Shown here piece after piece: positions 7,195-14,944 of a stretch of 39,212 bases of DNA; the stretch's first letter is position 1, and each line of letters opens with the position of its first letter. The DNA is taken from contig CAJOJD010000011.1 of assembly GCA_905234745.1 (NCBI GenBank), forward strand, positions 1 through 39,212, in the 5' to 3' direction. This DNA comes from an uncultured Bacteroidaceae bacterium (lineage in GTDB: Bacteria; Bacteroidota; Bacteroidia; Bacteroidales; Bacteroidaceae). The notes beneath the pieces are model-generated. The model had not been told where the DNA came from. It did not search any database and was given only the letters and a program-made list of their open reading frames with translations. The position numbers and the translations under genes were made by a program.

Positions 7195-8127
7195 ATGGAA
7201 AAGAAAAAGAATAAGGAAAAACAAGTGGAGCTTATAGCAAATATCCGTAAACCTGAAGAAACTGATACTGCATTAAGCCAACACTCTATCGAGAAACTAA
7301 TCATCACCATCAGAGGAGAACAAGTTCTTATAGACCAAGATGTTGCCAAACTATATGGCGTAACGACAAAACGTTTGAACCAACAAGCCAACCGCAACGC
7401 CGCAAGATTCCCGCTTTCTTTTCGTTTCAAATTGACTAAAGAAGAACGAGACGAGGTGGTTGCAAATTGTGACCACCTAAGAACTTTGAAGTTTAGTCCC
7501 ACTTTACCTTTTGCTTTTACAGAGCAAGGTATAAGCCAACTATCATCGGTCATTCATAGTCAGCAGGCCATTGATACAAGCATCAAAATCATGAATGCTT
7601 TCGTTGCCATGCGTCGTTTCATGTTACAAAATGCCAGTATATTAATGAGAATAACTCATCTGGAAAAACATCAGATTGAAACAGATGAAAAAATAGATAT
7701 GATTCTTGATAAGATGGAATCAAACTTACCTAGCCAACTACCCGAACAGGTATTCAATAATGGTTGCACATGGGATGCGTGGACATACATGTCGGACCTA
7801 ATAAGAAGTGCCAAGAAACGGGTAATACTGATAGACAATTATGTCGATGACCGTACACTATTGCTCCTTGACAAGCGATTAAAAGGAGTTGAAGCCACCA
7901 TCTATTCCCGTTATAACGAATCGTTATTGACCGATATTCAAAAGCACAACAGCCAGTATAGTGAAATCAAGTTCATACAACTCCCCCACCGTAATCATGA
8001 CCGTTTTCTAATCATTGATGAAGACATCTATCTTCTTGGTGCAAGTGTGAAGGATATGGGCATCGGTCTATGCGCCATCACAAAAATGATCATATCACCC
8101 GACGTTATACTACAAATGCTAAAATGA
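7195..8127 (+). CDS. ORF6N-domain DNA-binding protein with PLD-like C-terminal region
   Basis: A 310-residue protein. An ORF6N domain spans about residues 33-140: the characteristic LIDQDVAKLYGVTTKRLNQ, RNAARFP, and FAFTEQGI. A helical stretch follows (about 150-180, EKHQIETDEKIDMILDKME). The C-terminal part (about 195-305) reads like a phospholipase-D-type fold: KKRVILIDNYVDDRTLLLL, and NHDRFLIIDED, which resembles an HxKx4D motif with Arg for Lys. Only one such motif is visible. ORF6N proteins are typical of phages and integrated elements and are widespread in Bacteroidota chromosomes. This gene is clearly more AT-rich, with more A/T-ending codons, than its neighbours, suggesting later arrival, though I see no integrase or att site. 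It may bind DNA to regulate or defend; the function is unknown. Confidence 0.88.
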   Translation: MEKKKNKEKQVELIANIRKPEETDTALSQHSIEKLIITIRGEQVLIDQDVAKLYGVTTKRLNQQANRNAARFPLSFRFKLTKEERDEVVANCDHLRTLKFSPTLPFAFTEQGISQLSSVIHSQQAIDTSIKIMNAFVAMRRFMLQNASILMRITHLEKHQIETDEKIDMILDKMESNLPSQLPEQVFNNGCTWDAWTYMSDLIRSAKKRVILIDNYVDDRTLLLLDKRLKGVEATIYSRYNESLLTDIQKHNSQYSEIKFIQLPHRNHDRFLIIDEDIYLLGASVKDMGIGLCAITKMIISPDVILQMLK

Positions 8128-8142
8128 GGAGTTCGACGTTTA

Positions 8143-8162
8143 GGGTCCGGAGGGGTCCGGAG
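8143..8162. repeat. Two tandem copies of GGGTCCGGAG
   Basis: A perfect 2 x 10 bp repeat in the 89-bp gap between two convergent genes. A related TCCGGCGGAG follows near 8194. Outer segments GGAGTT (from 8128) and AACTCC can pair, so the region may fold into a transcript-end structure. Confidence 0.6.
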
Positions 8163-8216
8163 TAGCCTCGGAACGTTGTCTCCCCAACTCCATAGTCCGG
8201 CGGAGCCTAAAAGAAA

Positions 8217-8858
8217 TTATTTACCCAAGTAAGACAGTATCATCTCAACCGCCTGGTCCTCGGTGATGTAATCCATGTTGAGGACTATGTGGTAGTTGCG
8301 GGCGTCGTAACGGCTCTGTCCGGTGTAGCGCTTAACGTAGTTGTCGCGGGCCTTGTCGACGTTGTCTATCACCTCCTCCGCCTTCTGTCGGGACAGGTTC
8401 TGCTTGTCCATAATGCGGGCAATGCGCTTGTCGCGTGATGCAGTGATAAGGATATCCACCTTGTTGGGACGGCCCTTGAGCACAAAGAAACCGGAGCGGC
8501 CGGCAATCACGCACGATCCCTCATCGGCAATACCGTTAAGGATCTCCCTCTCTGCCTCAAAGACATCATTCACAGAGAGTGACAGGTTGTACTCGCTTAT
8601 GTAATCGCTGTCGCCGTCCACCAGCATGCCGCTCATGGGCACCGGAGCCACCATCTGGATGAAATCATCCAGCCAGCGTTTTTTCTTTCCCTTAAGCTCC
8701 TCAATAGCGTTTGCAGAAAGGTTGAATTTTGCCTGGAGCGCATCAATAAGCTCCTTGTCACTGAAACGGACACCCAGTTTTTCGGCCAGTTTACGGCCGA
8801 TGGTCCTGCCGCCGGAGCCTACCATACGGCTGATGGTTATAACAAACGGTTCTTTCAT
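8217..8858 (-). CDS. Cytidylate-kinase-like family protein
   Basis: A 213-residue P-loop protein. FVITISRMVGSGGRTIGRKLAEKLG (quoted in part: SRMVGSGGRTIGRKLAEK) at residues 5-29 is the nucleotide-binding loop of the cytidylate-kinase-like family (Cytidylate_kin2). Further family signs are FSDKELI, a lid-like segment DKQNLSRQKAEE, and DNYVKRYTGQSRYDARNYHIVLN. This family is separate from the housekeeping Cmk, and its substrate is generally not established. It begins 2 nt after the cstA stop and is the last gene of a three-gene minus-strand unit, so its product probably acts with the transporter or the PPDK-like protein. That link is contextual only. Confidence 0.85.
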   Translation of the reverse strand: MKEPFVITISRMVGSGGRTIGRKLAEKLGVRFSDKELIDALQAKFNLSANAIEELKGKKKRWLDDFIQMVAPVPMSGMLVDGDSDYISEYNLSLSVNDVFEAEREILNGIADEGSCVIAGRSGFFVLKGRPNKVDILITASRDKRIARIMDKQNLSRQKAEEVIDNVDKARDNYVKRYTGQSRYDARNYHIVLNMDYITEDQAVEMILSYLGK

Positions 8859-8860
8859 TG

Positions 8861-10279
8861 TTATGCGATATTTTGTTTGTCAAAACGACGTTTCCAAAGA
8901 ATATAAATAATCAGGAATGTCAATGCCGTTACTCCGGCAATGATATAGGCAATCCACGGAGCAAGACGGAACCCTTCGGGAGCCATAAAAATATATGTCA
9001 CTGTGACTATAGTCATGAACATGGCCGGGATAAGTGTTACCAGATACATCTTTTTCTTCTGGGTAAGATATACCGTTACAGCCCACAGCGTGAACACCGC
9101 AAGTGTCTGGTTGGACCAGGCAAAGTAACGCCATACAATATTGAAGCCCTCCTTGTCGCGGATGCTGTAGAGCAGAGCGGCCAGAGTAATCACGAACAGC
9201 GGGATGCTGATGGCAAGACGGCGTCCTATGGATTTCTGCTTGATCTTAAAGAAATCAGCAACGATAAGACGGGCCGAACGCAGAGCGGTATCACCGGTTG
9301 ATATGGGAGCAGCCACAACACCAAGTATTGCAAGCACGCCACCTACCTTGCCAAGCCAGGTCTTGGAAATCTCAAGGACGATCTGGGCTGCAGTGTGGTC
9401 TGTTCCGTGCTCACCGAAATATGCGGTGGCGGCAGCGGCCCAGATAAGAGCCACGATACCCTCGGATATCATTGCACCGTAGAAAACGACGCGGCCATTG
9501 GACTCATTGGTCATACATCGGGCCATAAGGGGTGATTGGGTTGCATGGAAGCCGCTTATGGCACCGCAGGCAATCGATATGAACATCATGGGGAATATGG
9601 GGTTCTTATCGTACTTGGTACCGAATCCGTTCCACATCTCGGGCAGTTCGGGACGCTCCACAAGCAGTGCAATCATTATTCCGAATGCCATGAACAGCAG
9701 GGCGGCGCCGAATATGGGATAGAACTTTCCGATAATCTTATCGATCGGGAACAGTGTTGCTATCAGATAATAGACGAATATAATGCCAATCCATGCGTTT
9801 ATTCCCACTGCGTTATTGGTGAGTCGTGCCAGTATGTCGGCCGGCTGGGAGATAAACACCGCACCCACAAGTATCAGCAGAACCAAAGAGAAGATTATGA
9901 AAACCTTCTGGACCGGACCGCCCAGATAACGGCCGATAAGCTGCGGCAGACTTTCGCCACCGTGGCGCATGGACATCATTCCCGACAGGTAATCGTGTAC
10001 GCTACCGGCAAAAATGGTTCCGAACACGATCCACAGGTAAGATGCCGTTCCGAACTTGGCACCCATGATGGCGCCGAATATCGGACCCAGACCTGCAATG
10101 TTGAGGAACTGGATCATATAGGCTTTCCAGGTAGGCATGGCGATATAATCCACGCCATCGGCCATACTCTTGGCCGGCACTTCACGGTTAGGATCAGCTC
10201 CAAAAAGGCGCTCAATGAATTTTCCGTAGAACACATAGCCCAGGACCAGGACTATCAAAGCTATCACGAACGTTAGCAT
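8861..10279 (-). CDS. cstA: CstA-family transporter (carbon starvation / pyruvate or peptide uptake)
   Basis: A 472-residue polytopic inner-membrane protein. CstA family motifs are clear: VDYIAMPTWKAYMIQFLNIAG (quoted in part: PTWKAYMIQFLNIAG), GPIFGAIMGAKFG, FAGSVHDYLSGMMSMRHGG near 92-110, and SGFHATQSPLMARC and TGDTALRSARLIVADF later. It is shorter than the roughly 700-residue E. coli CstA and matches the compact form found in Bacteroidota. Characterised family members import pyruvate or peptides during carbon limitation. Here it lies 9 nt downstream of a PPDK-type ATP-grasp regulator-like protein and 2 nt upstream of a cytidylate-kinase-like gene, which favours pyruvate or a related C3 acid as the substrate. 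That choice is inference. Confidence 0.93.
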   Translation of the reverse strand: MLTFVIALIVLVLGYVFYGKFIERLFGADPNREVPAKSMADGVDYIAMPTWKAYMIQFLNIAGLGPIFGAIMGAKFGTASYLWIVFGTIFAGSVHDYLSGMMSMRHGGESLPQLIGRYLGGPVQKVFIIFSLVLLILVGAVFISQPADILARLTNNAVGINAWIGIIFVYYLIATLFPIDKIIGKFYPIFGAALLFMAFGIMIALLVERPELPEMWNGFGTKYDKNPIFPMMFISIACGAISGFHATQSPLMARCMTNESNGRVVFYGAMISEGIVALIWAAAATAYFGEHGTDHTAAQIVLEISKTWLGKVGGVLAILGVVAAPISTGDTALRSARLIVADFFKIKQKSIGRRLAISIPLFVITLAALLYSIRDKEGFNIVWRYFAWSNQTLAVFTLWAVTVYLTQKKKMYLVTLIPAMFMTIVTVTYIFMAPEGFRLAPWIAYIIAGVTALTFLIIYILWKRRFDKQNIA

Positions 10280-10288
10280 ATTGTCTTG

Positions 10289-13240
10289 TTACTTTATCAT
10301 TGCCTTGTTGTTTCGACCGTCAATGCAGATTTCCAGTTCGCGGTCAAATTTCACGTGACGCAGGAACTCTGTCTCCTCTACGACAGGCAGTTTCTCAAGC
10401 GCCTCATAGTCAAACACATCACCCCTACCAGAGAACGGATCGACATTGATGTAACCTGCATTGAACGATGTCAGGTTCTGGAAGAAATGGGTTCCCTGAC
10501 TGGGATCCACACGGAAATTCTCCAGACCGCATTCCACTATCACCTTTGCCTCCGATATGTCACCCCACTGAACGGGAACGCCAAGCGAAGGTATGCTTGA
10601 GCCCCATCGGCCGTAACCTATAAGGACATAGTTGAGTCCCTGAGTGCGCATACGGTTGTTCATGGCCGTAAGTTCACGGGCCATCTGCACGGTCTTCTGG
10701 GTATCGAACGTATCCTGTTTGAGATAGATGACATCGGTCAGGCCCTTGATCCAGCCTGTTCCGAGCGCGCTCTCCGACTTGATCAGGGCGCCTTCAGTAT
10801 CAATCTCATCCCAGTCAACATCCACGTTGCGGCTGTCAACTGATATGGGGCGTATCTGCAGGACATTGAACTTGGGCAGTTTGTTGGGGTCGCCGCCGCG
10901 GTCTATATCGGCCGCGAACTCTATCTCGACACCGCATTTCATCTCCTTGCGGGCTATGTCAAGCAGGTCATCCACTATCTCGGCCAGCGGGAATGTCTTG
11001 TACTTGAGCATCTGGGCGAACGTGATGAAACGGGGGCCGGTAGGATATGCCGAATCCACCATTCGCTGGTTCTCCAGGTCAAAGGTGCTGACCACATGCT
11101 TCAGGTTGCGGAACTTCTCACAGTCCGCTATGCTGATGCGCTCCAGGTTCACTGCATCATCGATTGATGTGGTGAACTTCTCCGGCTTGAGGTTCAGGGC
11201 GAACATTGACTTCTGGGTCTCGGTCATGGTCTGCTCAACTGTCGATGTCTGCAGCACATGCTTGGGGTACTTTGGTGAGAAACGCAGAACCTGGTCACCG
11301 TCAACCACAGCCTTGCCAAGTCCGAACGCCACCTTCACGATACCGTCCTCAGCCTTCTCATGGCCGATGGGATAGAAATTGACCGAACGGGCCACACCCG
11401 ACAGCGTCGGGAAGAAATAACCCTGGTCGCTGCTGCCGCATATCTCCTGCAGTATGATAGCCATCTTCTCTTCCGATATCACATTGGCCGTAGCGGTTAT
11501 GTAACTACGTGAAGATGCATAGAAGATTGATGCATATACGCTCTTGATAGCCTTGGAGAGCAGACGCAGCTGCTGGTCCTCATTGTCGGTGCGCGGAATC
11601 ATGTATGTTGAATAGACTCCGGCAAACGGCTGATAATAAGAGTCCTCCAGTTTGGACGACGAGCGCACGGCAAGCGGCTTGCGGATATTGTGTATGAATA
11701 CCTTGAGGTTGTCAATCAGGTCACGCGGCAGGGTCGATGCCACGAACTCGGCCAGGATCTCCTCATCGGATATATCAGAGTTGATAACGTACTGCAAGCC
11801 GTTATCAATGATAAACCTGTCAAAATACTCGGTGGTTATGACAAGCGTACGGGGTGTGGTGATACGCACATCCTCATATTTGTCAAACATATCGTACTTG
11901 ACAAGGATGTGGTTCAGGAAAGCCAGTCCACGCGCCTTACCGCCCAGCGAGCCGTTACCCAGACGGGCAAACCTTATGGTATCGTTGTATGTCTTGGGAT
12001 CAAAACGTGCCACGACGCCCACGCCCTGGTTGAGACGGAAATCATGTATCATCTTAAGGTTGATACGGCGTATCTCCGGCAACTCGGCATCGTTATGGAT
12101 GGTGAGCGGACGCAGCTGTTTGCCAAGTGCGAACAGACCGCGGGCAAACAGCCAGCGGGATATGTAATTCTTATCGGAAAGACGGCGGAAATCGCGGTCC
12201 GATATATTCTTGATGATCTTCTCGAATCCGTACAGGTCACTGGCACGCAGCAGCTCCTCACCCGTGTTGGGATCGGTCACCACAAAATCACCGAATCCGA
12301 ATTCACGGCCGATGTACTCCGACAGGTCATGTGTCAGTGTCTTTGAGGTCTTTACGACAAAGCCCACGCCCAACTGCTCGGCAACTTCACGCATACTCTC
12401 CTGTGACGACTGCATCAGTATGGGCATGGTGGGGTTATCGGCATGGATGTGGTTGCAAAGGTCAATACCAGCATCCAGTTTTTCCTGCTCGGGAGCATCG
12501 TCCTTATGGATTACGAAACCTATGTCCGATATCACTCCCAGTATGTTCTGCTTGTAACGCTCATACAACTCGACGGCCTCATCATAACAGGTAGCCATGA
12601 GTATCTTGGGGCGCGAGCGCTTGCGCAGGGTCTGCTGTTTCTCGTTTAGGGTATCACGGATAGCCTCGCTGTTCTGCTGCAGTACCAGTTTGTAGAGAAC
12701 GGGCAGATAGGTTGAGTAGTAACGCACCGAGTCCTCAATCAGAAGTATGGCGCGGACGCCCTCCTCCAGTATGTCGTGCTCGGCATTCATGCGGTCCTCA
12801 AGCAGCTTGATGATGGCAATCATCAGGTCGGTGGAGTTATTCCAGCAGAAGAACCAGTCTATGGCGCTGTTCGCGCGGTCCTGCATGCGGTTGTAGATCT
12901 CACGCGAGAATGTGGCCAGCAGCACGATGGGCGTATCGGGTGCAATCTCCTTCATCTGCTTGGAGAAATCAAACACATCGATCTCACCCACGTTGTACAT
13001 GGTGATCACCAGGTCGAATGACATATCGGACTTGGCAAGTTCCAATGCCTCGACGGTGGTCGATACACGTACAATGTCTGGCGGGTTACTCAAGTTCAAC
13101 TCCGCATAGTCCTGTGCAATCTGTGCCTCAATATGACCGTCCTCCTCGAGTGAGTAGCTGTCATAATTGTTGCAAACCAGAAGTATACGGCGTATCCTCC
13201 TGGCCATGAGTTCGGCATGATGTCTCTCCTTCTCTTCCAT
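10289..13240 (-). CDS. Receiver-like domains fused to a PPDK/PEP-synthase ATP-grasp domain
   Basis: A 983-residue protein starting MEEKERHHAEL; the longer ORF to 13324 overlaps gdhA and spans a hairpin, so it is rejected. Residues about 12-150 look like a degenerate receiver (DLVITMYNV has Met where the phosphoacceptor Asp is expected). Residues about 165-330 form a second receiver with an apparently complete site: AILLIEDS, Asp in ILGVISDIGF, PILMQSS, and Lys in FVVKTSK. Residues about 430-800 are a PPDK_N ATP/pyruvate-binding domain: GSLGGKARGLAFLN, AVRSSSKLEDSYYQPFAGVY and NVLQIRPI. I find no phosphohistidine domain (no GG..SH motif) and no C-terminal PEP-binding barrel, so it cannot be a complete PEP synthase. 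Bacteroidota carry similar long proteins annotated as PEP/pyruvate-binding. It leads the unit with cstA. A regulatory or partial-reaction role is likely. Confidence 0.85.
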   Translation of the reverse strand: MEEKERHHAELMARRIRRILLVCNNYDSYSLEEDGHIEAQIAQDYAELNLSNPPDIVRVSTTVEALELAKSDMSFDLVITMYNVGEIDVFDFSKQMKEIAPDTPIVLLATFSREIYNRMQDRANSAIDWFFCWNNSTDLMIAIIKLLEDRMNAEHDILEEGVRAILLIEDSVRYYSTYLPVLYKLVLQQNSEAIRDTLNEKQQTLRKRSRPKILMATCYDEAVELYERYKQNILGVISDIGFVIHKDDAPEQEKLDAGIDLCNHIHADNPTMPILMQSSQESMREVAEQLGVGFVVKTSKTLTHDLSEYIGREFGFGDFVVTDPNTGEELLRASDLYGFEKIIKNISDRDFRRLSDKNYISRWLFARGLFALGKQLRPLTIHNDAELPEIRRINLKMIHDFRLNQGVGVVARFDPKTYNDTIRFARLGNGSLGGKARGLAFLNHILVKYDMFDKYEDVRITTPRTLVITTEYFDRFIIDNGLQYVINSDISDEEILAEFVASTLPRDLIDNLKVFIHNIRKPLAVRSSSKLEDSYYQPFAGVYSTYMIPRTDNEDQQLRLLSKAIKSVYASIFYASSRSYITATANVISEEKMAIILQEICGSSDQGYFFPTLSGVARSVNFYPIGHEKAEDGIVKVAFGLGKAVVDGDQVLRFSPKYPKHVLQTSTVEQTMTETQKSMFALNLKPEKFTTSIDDAVNLERISIADCEKFRNLKHVVSTFDLENQRMVDSAYPTGPRFITFAQMLKYKTFPLAEIVDDLLDIARKEMKCGVEIEFAADIDRGGDPNKLPKFNVLQIRPISVDSRNVDVDWDEIDTEGALIKSESALGTGWIKGLTDVIYLKQDTFDTQKTVQMARELTAMNNRMRTQGLNYVLIGYGRWGSSIPSLGVPVQWGDISEAKVIVECGLENFRVDPSQGTHFFQNLTSFNAGYINVDPFSGRGDVFDYEALEKLPVVEETEFLRHVKFDRELEICIDGRNNKAMIK

Positions 13241-13249
13241 CTTATATAA

Positions 13250-13284
13250 TTTGGGCTGGCCCAGAATCTCTAAGCCAGCCCAAA
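13250..13284. terminator. Strong hairpin between gdhA and the PPDK-like gene
   Basis: An 11-bp perfect stem, TTTGGGCTGGC with GCCAGCCCAAA, and a 13-nt loop. It sits after the gdhA stop (13303) and ends 9 nt before the next start codon (13240). On the minus strand it is followed by AU-rich sequence rather than a clean T-run. It may end gdhA transcription and also form the 5' leader structure of the next unit. Confidence 0.65.
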
Positions 13285-13312
13285 AATAGTTATTAATAAG
13301 GATTATACCAAA
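13281..13312 (-). promoter_or_regulatory. Promoter of the PPDK-like/cstA unit, overlapping the gdhA 3' end
   Basis: On the minus strand TATTTTTG (13281-13288) matches TAnnTTTG, and TTTG (13309-13312) is placed 20 nt upstream, inside the last gdhA codons. The predicted start falls within the hairpin at 13250-13284. Confidence 0.55.
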
Positions 13313-14658
13313 CCCTGCTCGCACATTGCATTCGCAACCTTGATGAAGCCGGCGATGTTGGCGCCCTTCACGTAGTTGATGTAGCCGTCCTCCTCGGTAC
13401 CGTACTTAACGCAGGCTGCGTGGATATCGGACATGATGCGATGCAGCTTCTCGTCAACCTCCTCAGCGGTCCACTTAAGACGCATTGAGTTCTGTGACAT
13501 CTCAAGACCTGATGTTGATACACCACCGGCGTTTGAAGCCTTACCGGGTGAATACAGCATCTTGTTCTTCTGGAACAGAGCTATTGCATCGGGAGTGGTA
13601 GGCATGTTGGCACCCTCGGTTACGCAGTAGCAACCGTTGGCAACCAGCTTCTCGGCATCCTTGAGCTCGATCTCGTTCTGAGTAGCGCAAGGCATAGCGA
13701 TGTCGCACTTGACTCCCCAAGGACGCTCGCCCTCAAAGTACTTGGCGTTAGGATACTGCTTTACATACTCCTTGATACGGCCACGGATAACGTTCTTGAG
13801 GTTCTTTACATAAGCGATCTTCTCCTCGGTCATGCCCTCGGGATCGTAGATGTAACCGTTTGAATCAGAGAAGGTAACAACCTTGGCACCCAGACGCATT
13901 GCCTTCTCGGCTGCATACTGAGCAACGTTACCTGAACCTGAGATAACAACTGTCTGGCCCTTGAATGACTTACCGCGTGTAGCAAGCATATCCTGAGCAA
14001 AGTAGCAAGCACCGTAACCGGTTGCCTCGGGACGCAGCAGGCTACCGCCCCAGCACTGACCCTTACCGGTATAAGTACCAGTCCACTCGTTCTTGAGCTT
14101 CTTGTACTGACCGAACATGAAACCAACCTCACGGCCGCCTACACCTATATCACCAGCAGGTACATCAGTGTCAGGACCGATATGACGATAAAGCTCGTTG
14201 ATGAAGCTCTGGCAGAAACGCATTACCTCAGCGTCTGACTTGCCGCGCGGGCTGAAGTCTGAACCACCCTTGGCACCACCCATAGGCAGTGTGGTAAGGC
14301 TGTTCTTGAAGGTCTGCTCAAAAGCAAGGAACTTCATGATGCTCAGGTTAACGCTTGAGTGGAAACGTACACCACCCTTGTACGGGCCGATGGCGCTGTT
14401 CATCTGTACGCGGAAACCGCGGTTTACATGAATCTCACCTTTGTCATCCATCCAGGGAACACGGAACATGATAACTCTCTCGGGCTCAACGATACGCTCC
14501 ATGATCTTCTGATCCAGGAGGTAAGGGTTCTGAAGGATATAGGGAGCAACGCTCTCTACAACCTCACTAACTGCCTGATGGAATTCCTTCTCACCGGGAT
14601 TCTTGGCTATAAGCTCAGCCATGAATTTCTCAACGTAATTCTTTACCTGCTTGTCCAT
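13303..14658 (-). CDS. gdhA: NADP-type glutamate dehydrogenase
   Basis: Makes glutamate from 2-oxoglutarate and ammonia; cytoplasmic and hexameric in this family. The 451 residues match the usual 444-450 of family I enzymes. Seen: the substrate region PYKGGVRFH near 92, the catalytic-Lys segment MGGAKGGSDFSPRGKS near 125, GDIGVGGREVGFMFGQYKK, the Rossmann motif VVISGSGNVAQYAAEKA near 235, and ATQNEIELKDA near 325. The start MDKQVKNYVEKF fits the family N-terminus, and a good promoter lies about 53 nt upstream. It is followed by a hairpin, so it is probably transcribed alone, possibly with read-through into the PPDK-like gene. Confidence 0.97.
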   Translation of the reverse strand: MDKQVKNYVEKFMAELIAKNPGEKEFHQAVSEVVESVAPYILQNPYLLDQKIMERIVEPERVIMFRVPWMDDKGEIHVNRGFRVQMNSAIGPYKGGVRFHSSVNLSIMKFLAFEQTFKNSLTTLPMGGAKGGSDFSPRGKSDAEVMRFCQSFINELYRHIGPDTDVPAGDIGVGGREVGFMFGQYKKLKNEWTGTYTGKGQCWGGSLLRPEATGYGACYFAQDMLATRGKSFKGQTVVISGSGNVAQYAAEKAMRLGAKVVTFSDSNGYIYDPEGMTEEKIAYVKNLKNVIRGRIKEYVKQYPNAKYFEGERPWGVKCDIAMPCATQNEIELKDAEKLVANGCYCVTEGANMPTTPDAIALFQKNKMLYSPGKASNAGGVSTSGLEMSQNSMRLKWTAEEVDEKLHRIMSDIHAACVKYGTEEDGYINYVKGANIAGFIKVANAMCEQGLV

Positions 14659-14710
14659 AGTTTTTGCAAATAATTTGTATATTGTGTTATTTTGTTATCA
14701 AAATCGTTTG

Positions 14711-14742
14711 CAAAGTTACCATTTGTCATCAAAACAAGCAAA
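14711..14742 (-). promoter_or_regulatory. Promoter of gdhA
   Basis: On the minus strand TAACTTTG (14711-14718) matches TAnnTTTG, with TTTG (14739-14742) exactly 20 nt upstream. The predicted leader is about 45 nt. This is one of the best promoter matches in the window. Confidence 0.7.
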
Positions 14743-14874
14743 GAAAGCGCAAATATTTTCACTTATTTTATGTAAATAATTCATTTTGATATGCAAAATG
14801 TCAGAAAAACGCCCATTTTCACTCGTTTTGGGCATAAATATGCGTCATTCCGGCTCTCTTCTATTCATTTTGTC

Positions 14875-14917
14875 AAAAATGGTACCATTGGGGTCAGACC
14901 CCTTTGGTACCATTTTT
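14875..14917. repeat. Palindromic repeat, copy A (GGTACCA-armed)
   Basis: Two 21-nt arms around a single A: AAAAATGGTACCATTGGGG... and its complement ...CCCCTTTGGTACCATTTTT, with two mismatches (TT against TT). The core is GGGGTCAGACCCC as in copies B-D, but the outer arms are GGTACCA instead of GACACA, and pairing is retained. It lies upstream of the epimerase gene and 1 nt before its -7 box. Confidence 0.85.
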
Positions 14918-14918
14918 A

Positions 14919-14926
14919 TATCTTTG
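14919..14926 (+). promoter_or_regulatory. -7 box for the epimerase gene
   Basis: TATCTTTG matches TAnnTTTG, 18 nt before the ATG at 14945. No correctly spaced -33 element is seen: TTTG at 14903 is too close because the repeat occupies this position. Confidence 0.5.
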
Positions 14927-14944
14927 CACACAAATACAAAAAGC

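Noticed and set aside
9536-10276. 246-aa plus-strand ORF
   Set aside because: Antisense shadow of cstA.
14783-14799. Small dyad ATTTTG-ATATG-CAAAAT upstream of repeat copy A
   Set aside because: Six AT-rich base pairs in AT-rich intergenic DNA; likely chance.
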